Shown piece by piece: positions 1 to 5,341 of a DNA stretch of 5,341 nucleotides. Every line of letters starts with the position of its first letter. The stretch's first letter is position 1. The notes below the pieces were generated by a model, which made no database searches, was not told the origin of the DNA, and worked only from the letters and a program-made list of their open reading frames with translations. The DNA comes from an uncultured Woeseiaceae bacterium (GTDB lineage: Bacteria; Pseudomonadota; Gammaproteobacteria; Woeseiales; Woeseiaceae): assembly GCA_947259435.1 (NCBI GenBank), contig CAMYMP010000098.1, positions 1 through 5,341 of the forward strand, given 5' to 3'. The position numbers were made by a program, and so were the translations under genes.

Positions 1-503
1 TCGGCAAAGCCGCATGCACTCAATGTCATAACGGGCCGTTGTTCACCAATAATGAGTTTCACAACACGGGCGTGTTGTCGTTCCCAGGCGAAGTCCCGGA
101 CAAAGGGCGTGTAACCGGCGTACGCGAGGCACAGTCCGACCCGTTCAATTGTCTGGGCGTTTATAACGATGACGCTGAAAATTATTGCGCCGAACTTCAA
201 TTCGCTCGAACCGGCCCCGAACTCATCGGCGCAATGCGCACCCCGTCACTGCGCAACCTCGAAAATACGGGTCCGTTCATGCATAAGGGGCAACTGACAT
301 CGCTTGCTGACGTGCTGCGACATTACAATGACGCAGCGCTGTCGATGATTGGACACAACGAGGCAAAACCGCTGCGGCTCAACAAACGGGAGCTGCGTCA
401 ACTCGAAGCGTTTCTCGAAACGCTGGCCGCGCCGCCGGCCACCGCCGACAAGTGGCTAAACCCGCCGACAACAGACGTTGCGACAAACACCAACGAAAAT
501 TAG
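1..503 (+). CDS. Di-heme cytochrome c peroxidase (CCP/MauG family), C-terminal part, 5' end cut by window
   Basis: The reading frame is open from base 3 to the TAG at 501-503, so the gene starts outside the window and about 166 C-terminal residues are visible. A covalent heme c site, CTQCH, lies at 15-29. Further on, GAMRTPSLRNLENTGPFMHKG (split here: the RTPSLRN block, then PFMHKG) matches the conserved second-heme region of bacterial di-heme peroxidases, in which the Met before H-x-G is the expected distal heme ligand. The following LADVLRHYN segment is also typical. Two cysteines (in FNCLG and NYCAEL) bracket a short loop and could form a disulfide. Family members act in the periplasm, either reducing hydrogen peroxide with electrons from small cytochromes or, in the MauG branch, oxidising protein residues. 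The catalytic N-terminal heme domain is not visible, so peroxidase and MauG-like roles cannot be separated. The 3' end overlaps the convergent lipoprotein gene by 48 bp. Confidence 0.88.
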   Translation, partial: GKAACTQCHNGPLFTNNEFHNTGVLSFPGEVPDKGRVTGVREAQSDPFNCLGVYNDDAENYCAELQFARTGPELIGAMRTPSLRNLENTGPFMHKGQLTSLADVLRHYNDAALSMIGHNEAKPLRLNKRELRQLEAFLETLAAPPATADKWLNPPTTDVATNTNEN

Positions 504-1121
504 CAGCGCGATAAGTGGCCACGCGATGCCACCACCGCCCCCGGAGCCGGGACGCCACTCGACCTGAGCGCGCTGTCCGCTCTGAACTTGTTCGCGAAAG
601 CCCTCCAGTTCCTTATCGAGATTGACGATCATGTCGTCGGTTGCGGCCAGAAATCCAGCACTGCGCAATTTGCGCAAGTCTTCCTTATTGTCCATGAGCG
701 TGGTGTTGCGCTGATTATTTTGTGTGCCAGGCGCGCGGAATAACAATTTGGCAGTCTTAACGTCAAATACGGCTGTGTCGATCATTGTCTGGACTTCATT
801 GGTGTTGCCCTTTACGACCAACGCACCGACTATGGTCCAGTACAGCAGGGCGCTATCACGCTCGCCCGAGAAGGAAATCTGGTCATAGGACACCAGCGCC
901 ATTACGTCGACACCATACAGCGCGGCAACCTGGCGCATGCCTTGAACTCCGCGCGCAGATCTCATGTAGGTATCGGGAATCGCGTCGATGGACTGCACAT
1001 AGTCCCGATCGCGGAACGCATCTGCAACGTGCTCCATCAGGTCCTGCTTCTCTGCGGCAGATATGTCGTCGCTGTTTCGCGATGGGACAAACGCGATACC
1101 GACGCGAAGCGGCAGATTCAA
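456..1121 (-). CDS. Rhombotarget-type lipoprotein, main body with GlyGly-CTERM-like tail (separated from its signal peptide by an in-frame stop)
   Basis: This 221-codon frame begins at a TTG immediately after an in-frame TAA (1122-1124) and ends at TAG (458-456). I read it as the body of one gene that properly starts at ATG 1295. The early segment LPLRVGIAFVPS and the overall layout resemble the rhombotarget lipoprotein family as I remember it; this was not searched. The C terminus has a glycine run (GSGGGGG), a hydrophobic stretch (IAWPLIALLIFVGV) and a Cys/Arg-rich end (CRNVCCRRV). That order is the plan of a GlyGly-CTERM sorting signal, which rhombosortase, an intramembrane serine protease, is thought to cleave. 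The TTG has no Shine-Dalgarno sequence close in front of it, so independent translation is doubtful; a later ATG at residue 29 would remove conserved sequence. The function of the family is unknown. The 3' end overlaps the peroxidase gene. No rhombosortase gene is in the window. Confidence 0.7.
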   Translation of the reverse strand: MNLPLRVGIAFVPSRNSDDISAAEKQDLMEHVADAFRDRDYVQSIDAIPDTYMRSARGVQGMRQVAALYGVDVMALVSYDQISFSGERDSALLYWTIVGALVVKGNTNEVQTMIDTAVFDVKTAKLLFRAPGTQNNQRNTTLMDNKEDLRKLRSAGFLAATDDMIVNLDKELEGFREQVQSGQRAQVEWRPGSGGGGGIAWPLIALLIFVGVCRNVCCRRV

Positions 1122-1295
1122 TTAGGGCAGGCGCTCGTCGACGGCCGGTGGCTCCTCCCCGTTCGGGTACAGAAAGTCCACGAGGCTGCTTGATGCGCCC
1201 GTGCGCGTTTTTTCGTAACCCGGGCCCATCCACAGGGAGGTACAGCCGGCAATCAGGGCAAAAATAAGCGTCGTTATCAGGATTCGAATTCTCAT
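1122..1295 (-). pseudogene. N-terminal lipoprotein signal-peptide segment of the same rhombotarget-type gene, ending in premature TAA
   Basis: From the ATG at 1295-1293, a 57-codon frame runs to the TAA at 1124-1122 and is in the same frame as the 221-codon body that follows. Its start, MRIRILITTLIFALIAGC, has a short basic n-region, a hydrophobic core and an L-I-A-G-C lipobox, predicting lipidation at Cys18 after signal peptidase II cleavage. The +2 residue is Thr, which in enterobacterial rules does not retain the protein in the inner membrane. The rest (ending VDERLP) is soluble and leads naturally into the body. The full gene would be 456-1295, about 279 residues if the stop were a sense codon. 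A single base change from CAA, GAA or AAA would create the TAA. It could be a true nonsense mutation, a sequencing or assembly error, or (less likely) read through. If the stop is real, only a 57-residue lipopeptide would be exported. Confidence 0.72.
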
Positions 1296-1325
1296 GGGTA
1301 TGCGTCCAATATGCCGCTCATACCC
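1296..1325. repeat. 7-bp inverted repeat just upstream of the lipoprotein start codon
   Basis: GGGTATG at 1296-1302 is matched by its reverse complement CATACCC at 1319-1325 with a 16-bp spacer. On the minus strand the second arm directly abuts the ATG of the lipoprotein gene, so a transcript beginning upstream could fold a stem against the start codon. No U-run follows on the minus strand and only TTTT appears on the plus strand a few bases away, so a Rho-independent terminator is unlikely. A translational hairpin or protein-binding site is possible, but a 7-bp match may also be chance. Confidence 0.25.
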
Positions 1326-1342
1326 GCATTTTAGTACAAACC

Positions 1343-2368
1343 CTAGGCCGATTCGCTCAGATCGAGGTTCAGCGTTCGCGCGAGATAATCGCGCAGCGCC
1401 GGCAGCGTGCCCTGGTCGATTACATTCAATGCGGGCAGATCGGCTAGCTTCCTGACGAGATCGACGGCTGCCGAGGTGTTAGCGGCAGGCCCGGTTACGA
1501 GGTCGGGCGTTAATCCAAACGCCTGCTGCACGCCGACAACCGCGTAGGGATCTGAAGCACACAGAATGATGCAGCGAATTGTGTCCCCGAGTTCGTCGAT
1601 TGCAGCGTCGCCATTGTAGGGTTCAAGTGGCGACGCACCGGCTTCGACAACCATGAAATCGGGCTGCAGATTGTTGATATGGCTGAGCAGCGGTCGAATC
1701 GCATTGCGAAATTCATCGGCTGGCACGGCTGTAGAGGGCAGGCCCACGTCAACGAAGTCGAAGATCTTGCTCGCGCCGGCTCGCTTGAAGCTCGCGATAT
1801 CGCGGTAGCGGCCGGCACCCGTAAGCTTGGCACCGATAATCGTGTAGCCCGCTGACGACAGCACCTTGCAGACTCGTCGTCCGGCTACGGTCTTGCCGGC
1901 ATTCATCGACGTACCGACCAGCAGTATCGTCGGGATCGAGAACTTCGTGGGTTCGGCTCGGATCGCAAACTGGCGCATTGTAACTTTTTCACCATCCCGG
2001 ACAATATGGCCGCGATAAAAGAGAGACATCGGACGTGGCAGCGTGGCGGCGAACGAGGTGAACCGGCCGAACAGCCCTGCGGCCGTCAGCGCGTGCATCT
2101 CGCCATTCCTGACGTCCCTGTAGCTACCAACTCCTTCGAGGGTCGCCGCCCGCTCGCCCAACGCACCGACAATCTGGTCGCCCAGCTGCACTGGCAGCAT
2201 CTCGCCGGAACCGCTCTCGACCTTGTAGAGCTCGGATTGGGCTCCTGCGACTTCTGCCTGCACATAATCGCCGCTTGCCCATTCGTTCTGCCGCAGCGCG
2301 CGAACGTCGTAGGGATTTGTGTCGAAGTCTGCGATGCGCGCGAGCGATGCGAGAAAAGCCTGTGTCAT
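1343..2368 (-). CDS. BioD/DUF1611-like P-loop NTPase-fold protein of unknown function
   Basis: The 341-residue protein starts at ATG 2368-2366, which overlaps the TGA of the upstream M20 gene as ATGA. A longer open frame reaching 2617 is rejected because its extra 83 residues are low-complexity Arg-rich sequence antisense-like in character and lie inside the M20 gene. Residues 1-140 form an N-terminal domain I do not recognise. Residues 146-151 are a hydrophobic strand leading into GTSMNAGKT (152-160), a nucleotide-binding loop with the GTxxxxGKT spacing of dethiobiotin synthetase and, more loosely, DUF1611 proteins. DFMVVEAGASPLEP (237-250) looks like the Walker B strand plus a loop that resembles the VVEGQGSL region of DUF1611 proteins, and IILCASDP (267-274) is a further core strand. 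DUF1611 includes DgcN, reported as a D-glutamate N-acetyltransferase; whether this protein shares that activity is unknown. It is probably cytoplasmic, with no signal peptide or membrane segment. Coupled translation suggests a shared pathway with the M20 enzyme. Confidence 0.8.
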   Translation of the reverse strand: MTQAFLASLARIADFDTNPYDVRALRQNEWASGDYVQAEVAGAQSELYKVESGSGEMLPVQLGDQIVGALGERAATLEGVGSYRDVRNGEMHALTAAGLFGRFTSFAATLPRPMSLFYRGHIVRDGEKVTMRQFAIRAEPTKFSIPTILLVGTSMNAGKTVAGRRVCKVLSSAGYTIIGAKLTGAGRYRDIASFKRAGASKIFDFVDVGLPSTAVPADEFRNAIRPLLSHINNLQPDFMVVEAGASPLEPYNGDAAIDELGDTIRCIILCASDPYAVVGVQQAFGLTPDLVTGPAANTSAAVDLVRKLADLPALNVIDQGTLPALRDYLARTLNLDLSESA

Positions 2369-3549
2369 GCGGTTTTTCCGTGAGACTCCTGCGCGGGTGG
2401 TGGGACGTGCAACAACATCGCCAGCAATGCCGCGCGCTCGAGCGTTTTGTCGATATACAGGAACTCGTGCTTCGCATGCGCGCCGTGTCCGACCGGCCCC
2501 AGCCCGTCGAGCGTTGCCGTGAACTGACTCGTCGTGTTGCCGTCTGAACCGCCGCCGGCTCGGGCCTGGCTGAGCTGCAGGCCGAGCTGCTCGCCAACCT
2601 GCTTCGCCTGTTGCCACAACGCCCGGTTGCGCGGTGTCGCCTCCATTGAGGGTCTGCCGATCGCACCCTCGATGCGCAAGCGCACTCCCGGCACCTGCGG
2701 CTGCATGCCATGAATGAGCTTTTCAATCCTGTCACCGTCCGCGACCGTTGGCACGCGAACATCGACGACCGCCGAGCTGTGCGGTGCGACAACGTTTGGC
2801 TGAATACCGCCATCGACCGTGCCGACGTTGATCGTTACGCCTTTGTCGGCATCGTTCATGGCAAACAGTTTCTGAATCACGTGCGACAGTTCGAGAATTG
2901 CGCTTGCACCGGACTCCGGATCGAGTCCGGCGTGCGCTGCTTTGCCGTACACCGTTACCGTGAAACGCCCGATACCCTTGCGCTCAGTCTTGATGCTGCC
3001 TTCATCGCCCATCGATGGTTCGAGAACGAAAGCGCGCTCGGCGGAGCGGGCGAGCATACGGACATAGCGGGTAGACGTGCGGCTGCCAATTTCCTCGTCG
3101 GCGTTGACGAATATGACGGGGACCAGTGGCAGCTCGAGTCCGAGGTGCCCGAGCGCCTTGAGGGCCAGCACCATTTGCACCAGCCCGCCTTTCATGTCGA
3201 ATACACCCGGACCGCGCACGACGTTGCCGTCGACTTCGAAAGGCCGCTCCCTGGTTGTGCCGATTGGCCAGACCGTGTCGTAATGGCCGAGGAGCAGCTG
3301 ATTGCCCAAGCCGTCCGCTTTTTCACGCGGCCGTGCATAGATATGCTGCGGGCCGTCTGCCGCGCCGACTTCACGTACGGCGAAGTCAAGTTCACTGAGC
3401 GCCGACATCAGGACATGCCGGGTCGGGGTATGCAGAGCCGGATGTGACGATGGCGATTCCGCCTCGACCAGACGCTGCAGCAGATCGATCAGGAATTCAC
3501 CCTGCTGGCGTGTGTAGTCCAGAATCTGGTCAGGCAGCGCCCCGTTCAC
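2365..3549 (-). CDS. M20 family zinc metallopeptidase/amidohydrolase (glutamate carboxypeptidase-like)
   Basis: The 394-residue protein is full length for the family and has all metal-site motifs. HYD in LLLGHYDTVWP gives zinc ligand His89 and the supporting Asp91. GPGVFDMKGG gives the bridging Asp118. NADEEIGS gives the catalytic base Glu152 and ligand Glu153. FVLEPS gives Glu177. GHGAHAKHEF gives the last ligand, His358. Between them GKAAHAGLDPESGASAI (202-218) marks the dimerisation domain, including the His that completes the partner active site. Glu at 177 is typical of aminoacylase/carboxypeptidase members such as CPG2, and relatives cleave N-acyl or C-terminal amino acids, often glutamate. 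The exact substrate is unclear. No signal peptide is evident, so it is probably cytoplasmic. The start is a GTG 7 bp after the flavin-reductase stop; an ATG two bases earlier is out of frame and stops at once. The stop overlaps the next gene's ATG, so this is the middle gene of an operon. Confidence 0.92.
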   Translation of the reverse strand: MNGALPDQILDYTRQQGEFLIDLLQRLVEAESPSSHPALHTPTRHVLMSALSELDFAVREVGAADGPQHIYARPREKADGLGNQLLLGHYDTVWPIGTTRERPFEVDGNVVRGPGVFDMKGGLVQMVLALKALGHLGLELPLVPVIFVNADEEIGSRTSTRYVRMLARSAERAFVLEPSMGDEGSIKTERKGIGRFTVTVYGKAAHAGLDPESGASAILELSHVIQKLFAMNDADKGVTINVGTVDGGIQPNVVAPHSSAVVDVRVPTVADGDRIEKLIHGMQPQVPGVRLRIEGAIGRPSMEATPRNRALWQQAKQVGEQLGLQLSQARAGGGSDGNTTSQFTATLDGLGPVGHGAHAKHEFLYIDKTLERAALLAMLLHVPPPAQESHGKTA

Positions 3550-3556
3550 ATTGCCA

Positions 3557-4165
3557 CTACTTCTTCATGTCCGCAGGAAACGGAAAAGCGTTTGATTTCT
3601 CAACCGCGGCAAACCGCCCCGGTGCCAGGTAAGCGAACAATGGTGAGTCATGAATCGTTTCCTGGTCGTCGATGTCACCGTGGCGGATGAAGTCGACGTC
3701 AGCATAGGCGGCGATGATTTCACCCGTAATCAGGCAATTCTCACCAAAGCCGTCGACGGTTTTGAAATGGCGGCACTCGAAATACAAATACGCCTCATCG
3801 ATGAATGCAGCATCGATCTGTTGTGCGGGAAACGTCGTGAAGTACTCGAGAATGGGTTTGTGGCCTTGCAGTCTTGGCGAGGCAGCGAGGCTTGAATAAA
3901 GCACCTGTGACGGTTTCGGATAGCTCACTGTGAATTCACCGGTACGCTCGATGTTGCTGCACGTCGAGTGGCGCGGTGAACAGACAAATCCGAAGTAGTT
4001 TTGCCAGCCCATCGGCGTAACCATGTGTTTGGGCGCAAGGTCTAGGGTGCCGTCAGGGTCGCTGGTACCGATCAGTACAAGCGGGGCGACCGTGAAGAAA
4101 CGATCCCAGACGGGCGCGCTCGTATCGATGTCAACGAGATGACGTTTTCCTGGTGGTACAGGCAC
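3557..4165 (-). CDS. Flavin reductase-like, FMN-binding split-barrel protein
   Basis: The 202-residue protein is of normal length for the flavin reductase-like domain family. The N-terminal part has VLIGTSDPDGTLDLAPKH (30-47), the usual strand-turn-strand with the N/D-L-A-P element. The segment RHSTCSNIERTGEFTVSYP (65-83) is the hallmark that packs against FMN, where the T-x-x-N-I-x-x-TGEF pattern is typical. The C-terminal segment SPLFAYLAPGRFAAV (174-188) is the final barrel strand region. Relatives reduce FMN or FAD with NAD(P)H to feed a monooxygenase, but many act as uncharacterised flavoproteins, so the specific reaction is not fixed. The start is a GTG at 4165-4163, supported by a strong GGAGG ribosome site at 4177-4173 with 7 bases of spacing. 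It is the first gene of the minus-strand group and is divergent from the Rieske oxygenase. Rieske oxygenases normally use a ferredoxin-type reductase, so it is not an obvious direct partner. Confidence 0.9.
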   Translation of the reverse strand: MPVPPGKRHLVDIDTSAPVWDRFFTVAPLVLIGTSDPDGTLDLAPKHMVTPMGWQNYFGFVCSPRHSTCSNIERTGEFTVSYPKPSQVLYSSLAASPRLQGHKPILEYFTTFPAQQIDAAFIDEAYLYFECRHFKTVDGFGENCLITGEIIAAYADVDFIRHGDIDDQETIHDSPLFAYLAPGRFAAVEKSNAFPFPADMKK

Positions 4166-4359
4166 GGCGACACCTCCACATTTTTAGGTTCACTACCAAA
4201 CTACGCTGTCGGTTTTTCGCTGAGAATAAGTAATTGCCACGGCGTCGTGCCGACTCGCTCGCACGCGAGGTTGCACCCGATGCTGATCGCGCCGGCGAGA
4301 GGGCCTGTGATATCGTAAAAGCCTGCAACTAACTGATTTCACATTGTGGAATTCGTACC
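4166..4359. promoter_or_regulatory. Divergent intergenic region between the flavin-reductase group and the Rieske oxygenase
   Basis: This is the only sizeable non-coding stretch in the window, and since both flanking genes start here it must contain, or lie next to, promoters for both directions. Its outer parts are AT-richer: TTTTTAGG near 4180 and TGATATCGTAAAA near 4308-4320. I could not fix a convincing -35/-10 pair on either strand. A short CACATTGTG palindrome at 4340-4348, just ahead of the oxygenase start, and small CGAG/CTCG hairpin-like repeats around 4256-4270 are visible but too short to assign. The role as a shared control region is inferred from gene orientation. Confidence 0.45.
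4173..4177 (-). promoter_or_regulatory. Strong Shine-Dalgarno site fixing the GTG start of the flavin-reductase-like gene
   Basis: On the minus strand the sequence reads GTGGAGGTGTCGCC before the GTG at 4165. GGAGG sits 7 bases upstream, close to the ideal spacing. This supports the GTG over other candidate starts. An ATG just upstream of this site is in a different frame and opens only a short frame. Confidence 0.7.
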
Positions 4360-5341
4360 ATGCGCGAAGATCGCCGAACGATTGCCGAGCTGATCGCGGG
4401 CCATAAGCCCGGCTATGCGCTCGATCAGCAGTTTTATACGGACCCCGGGATCTACGATCTCGAGATCGAGCGCGTGATTTCGCGAAACTGGATCGTGGCA
4501 GGTCATCAGTCCGAGTTGCCGCAACCCGGGGATTTCAAGGTGCTTAATGTCGCTAACGACTCCGCGATCATCGTGCGCGGCAGTGATGGCGTGCTGCAAG
4601 CATTCGCCAACGTGTGTCGCCATCGTGGATCTTTAATATGTCTCAAGAGTCACGGCAGCACGCGCAAGTTCACCTGCCCATACCACGGATGGATGTACGA
4701 TATCGACGGCAACCTAATGGCGGCGCGAAGCATGCCCGAGGACTTCGACAGGTCGCAGTATGGGCTCAACCGAGTATCTCTGGACACGATAGGCGGCTTG
4801 ATGCTTGTCTGTTTCTCGGACAATCCTCCGGGGCTCGACGGGGCGAAACGCGATCTCGCCGAGCCGCTGGCTATGTTCGATTTCGAAAATCTCAAGGTGG
4901 CGGCCCACAAGGACTACGCCATACCCGCAAACTGGAAGCTCGCGATCGAGAATTACCAGGAGTGTTATCACTGTGCAACGGCGCATCCCGAGTATGCACA
5001 GATGCACACGCTAATGGTCGATCGGAACAAACGTGAACCGTTGCAAAAGAATATGCTCGGGAGAATGGAGGCCTGCGGCATCAGAAACATCGAGATCGAC
5101 AAAATCGATCTCAAAGCACCGCCCGGGGAGATGGGTTACGGCCACAGCCGCACAGCGTTGTTCGAAGGGTATTTGACGGGCAGCGAAGGCGGCAAGCCCG
5201 TCGCACCGCTGCTTGGCGACATCAAGGACTACGATGGCGGCGGCTCCGACTTCGTTTTTGGCGCGTTCTCATTCCTGCTGGTGTACAGCGATCATGCGGT
5301 GGTTTACGTGTTTACGCCTGTAGATATACGCAACTGCAAAT
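4360..5341 (+). CDS. Rieske non-heme iron oxygenase, alpha subunit (GbcA/CntA-like), 3' end cut by window
   Basis: The frame opens at ATG 4360 and is still open at the window edge, giving 327 residues. The Rieske 2Fe-2S site is complete: Cys86-x-His88 in NVCRHRG and Cys106-x-x-His109 in CPYHGW, 17 residues apart. The catalytic domain begins near NWKLAIENYQECYHC (191-205), with iron ligands His204 and His209 in the H-x4-H pattern. The bridging acidic residue three before His204 is Glu201, where classical naphthalene-type enzymes have Asp; Glu here is a feature of the carnitine oxygenase CntA. The third, carboxylate, iron ligand lies beyond the edge. GYLTGSEGGKPVAPLLGD (264-281) and YSDHAVVYVFTP (309-320) resemble glycine betaine and carnitine monooxygenases that hydroxylate or demethylate quaternary amines. 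The substrate is not established. The ribosome site (GTGGA near 4346) is weak. An NADH-dependent reductase partner is expected but is not in view. Confidence 0.93.
   Translation, partial: MREDRRTIAELIAGHKPGYALDQQFYTDPGIYDLEIERVISRNWIVAGHQSELPQPGDFKVLNVANDSAIIVRGSDGVLQAFANVCRHRGSLICLKSHGSTRKFTCPYHGWMYDIDGNLMAARSMPEDFDRSQYGLNRVSLDTIGGLMLVCFSDNPPGLDGAKRDLAEPLAMFDFENLKVAAHKDYAIPANWKLAIENYQECYHCATAHPEYAQMHTLMVDRNKREPLQKNMLGRMEACGIRNIEIDKIDLKAPPGEMGYGHSRTALFEGYLTGSEGGKPVAPLLGDIKDYDGGGSDFVFGAFSFLLVYSDHAVVYVFTPVDIRNCK

Noticed and set aside
785..1267. Open frame of 160 codons on the plus strand across the lipoprotein stop
   Set aside because: I considered whether a plus-strand gene explains the minus-strand stop. 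Its product is Arg/Pro/His-rich with no domain, whereas the minus strand has a lipobox and conserved body.
1296..1335. Inverted repeat as a Rho-independent terminator after the P-loop gene
   Set aside because: On the minus strand the second arm is followed directly by the lipoprotein ATG with no U-run, and the stem is only 7 bp with a 16-base loop.
2369..2617. N-terminal extension of the P-loop protein to a start at 2617
   Set aside because: The added 83 residues are Arg-rich and overlap M20 coding sequence; the ATG at 2368 gives an ATGA coupling junction and a normal N terminus.
2124..2813. Open frame of 229 codons on the minus strand
   Set aside because: It is a different frame across the M20/P-loop junction; its product is Arg/Ser-rich shadow sequence, while both real genes have clear family motifs there.
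2710..3447. Open frame of 245 codons on the plus strand
   Set aside because: It lies wholly antisense to the M20 gene, whose metal-site motifs are all intact. Its translation has no recognisable motif, and long antisense frames are common in GC-rich genes.
4338..4351. TTCACATTGTGGAA as a possible operator or CRP-like site
   Set aside because: Only a 9-bp CACATTGTG palindrome is present; it does not match the CRP half-site spacing and is too short to separate from chance.
4614..5036. Open frame of 140 codons on the plus strand inside the Rieske gene
   Set aside because: It is in another frame of the oxygenase gene, which has complete Rieske and iron-ligand motifs through the same stretch.

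Overview
The window comes from a moderately GC-rich bacterial genome. A lipoprotein of the rhombotarget type, a di-heme cytochrome c peroxidase, and a Rieske oxygenase resembling the glycine-betaine/carnitine group together suggest a respiring proteobacterium, most likely a gammaproteobacterium, possibly marine or environmental. This is inferred from gene families; no rRNA or tRNA is present to confirm it. No mobile element, CRISPR array or RNA gene was seen.

Layout. The left edge (1-503, plus) holds the C-terminal part of a di-heme c-type peroxidase (CCP/MauG family). It runs tail to tail into a minus-strand lipoprotein gene (1295 down to 456), and the two coding ends overlap by 48 bp. The lipoprotein has an N-terminal lipobox and a C-terminal glycine-rich/transmembrane/basic tail of the GlyGly-CTERM type, but an in-frame TAA at 1122-1124 separates the signal-peptide exporting part from the body. 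Upstream of it on the same strand lies a compact gene group read from right to left: a flavin-reductase-like FMN-binding protein (4165-3557), an M20 zinc peptidase/deacylase (3549-2365) and a BioD/DUF1611-like P-loop protein (2368-1343). The gaps are only 7 bp and a 4-base ATGA overlap, so these three are very probably one transcription unit. The lipoprotein follows after 47 bp and may be at its end or have its own promoter.

A 194-bp intergenic region (4166-4359) separates this group from a divergent plus-strand gene (4360 to the right edge, incomplete) encoding the alpha subunit of a Rieske non-heme iron oxygenase. It has a complete Rieske cluster site and two of the three mononuclear iron ligands in view.

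How the genes may work together is inference. The divergent arrangement of an oxygenase with a flavin-reductase/M20/P-loop group looks like a catabolic locus for a nitrogen-containing small molecule, where the oxygenase would hydroxylate or N-dealkylate and the M20 enzyme would cleave an amide bond. The coupled P-loop and M20 genes are the least described part. The most concrete anomaly is the stop codon inside the otherwise well-preserved lipoprotein gene.
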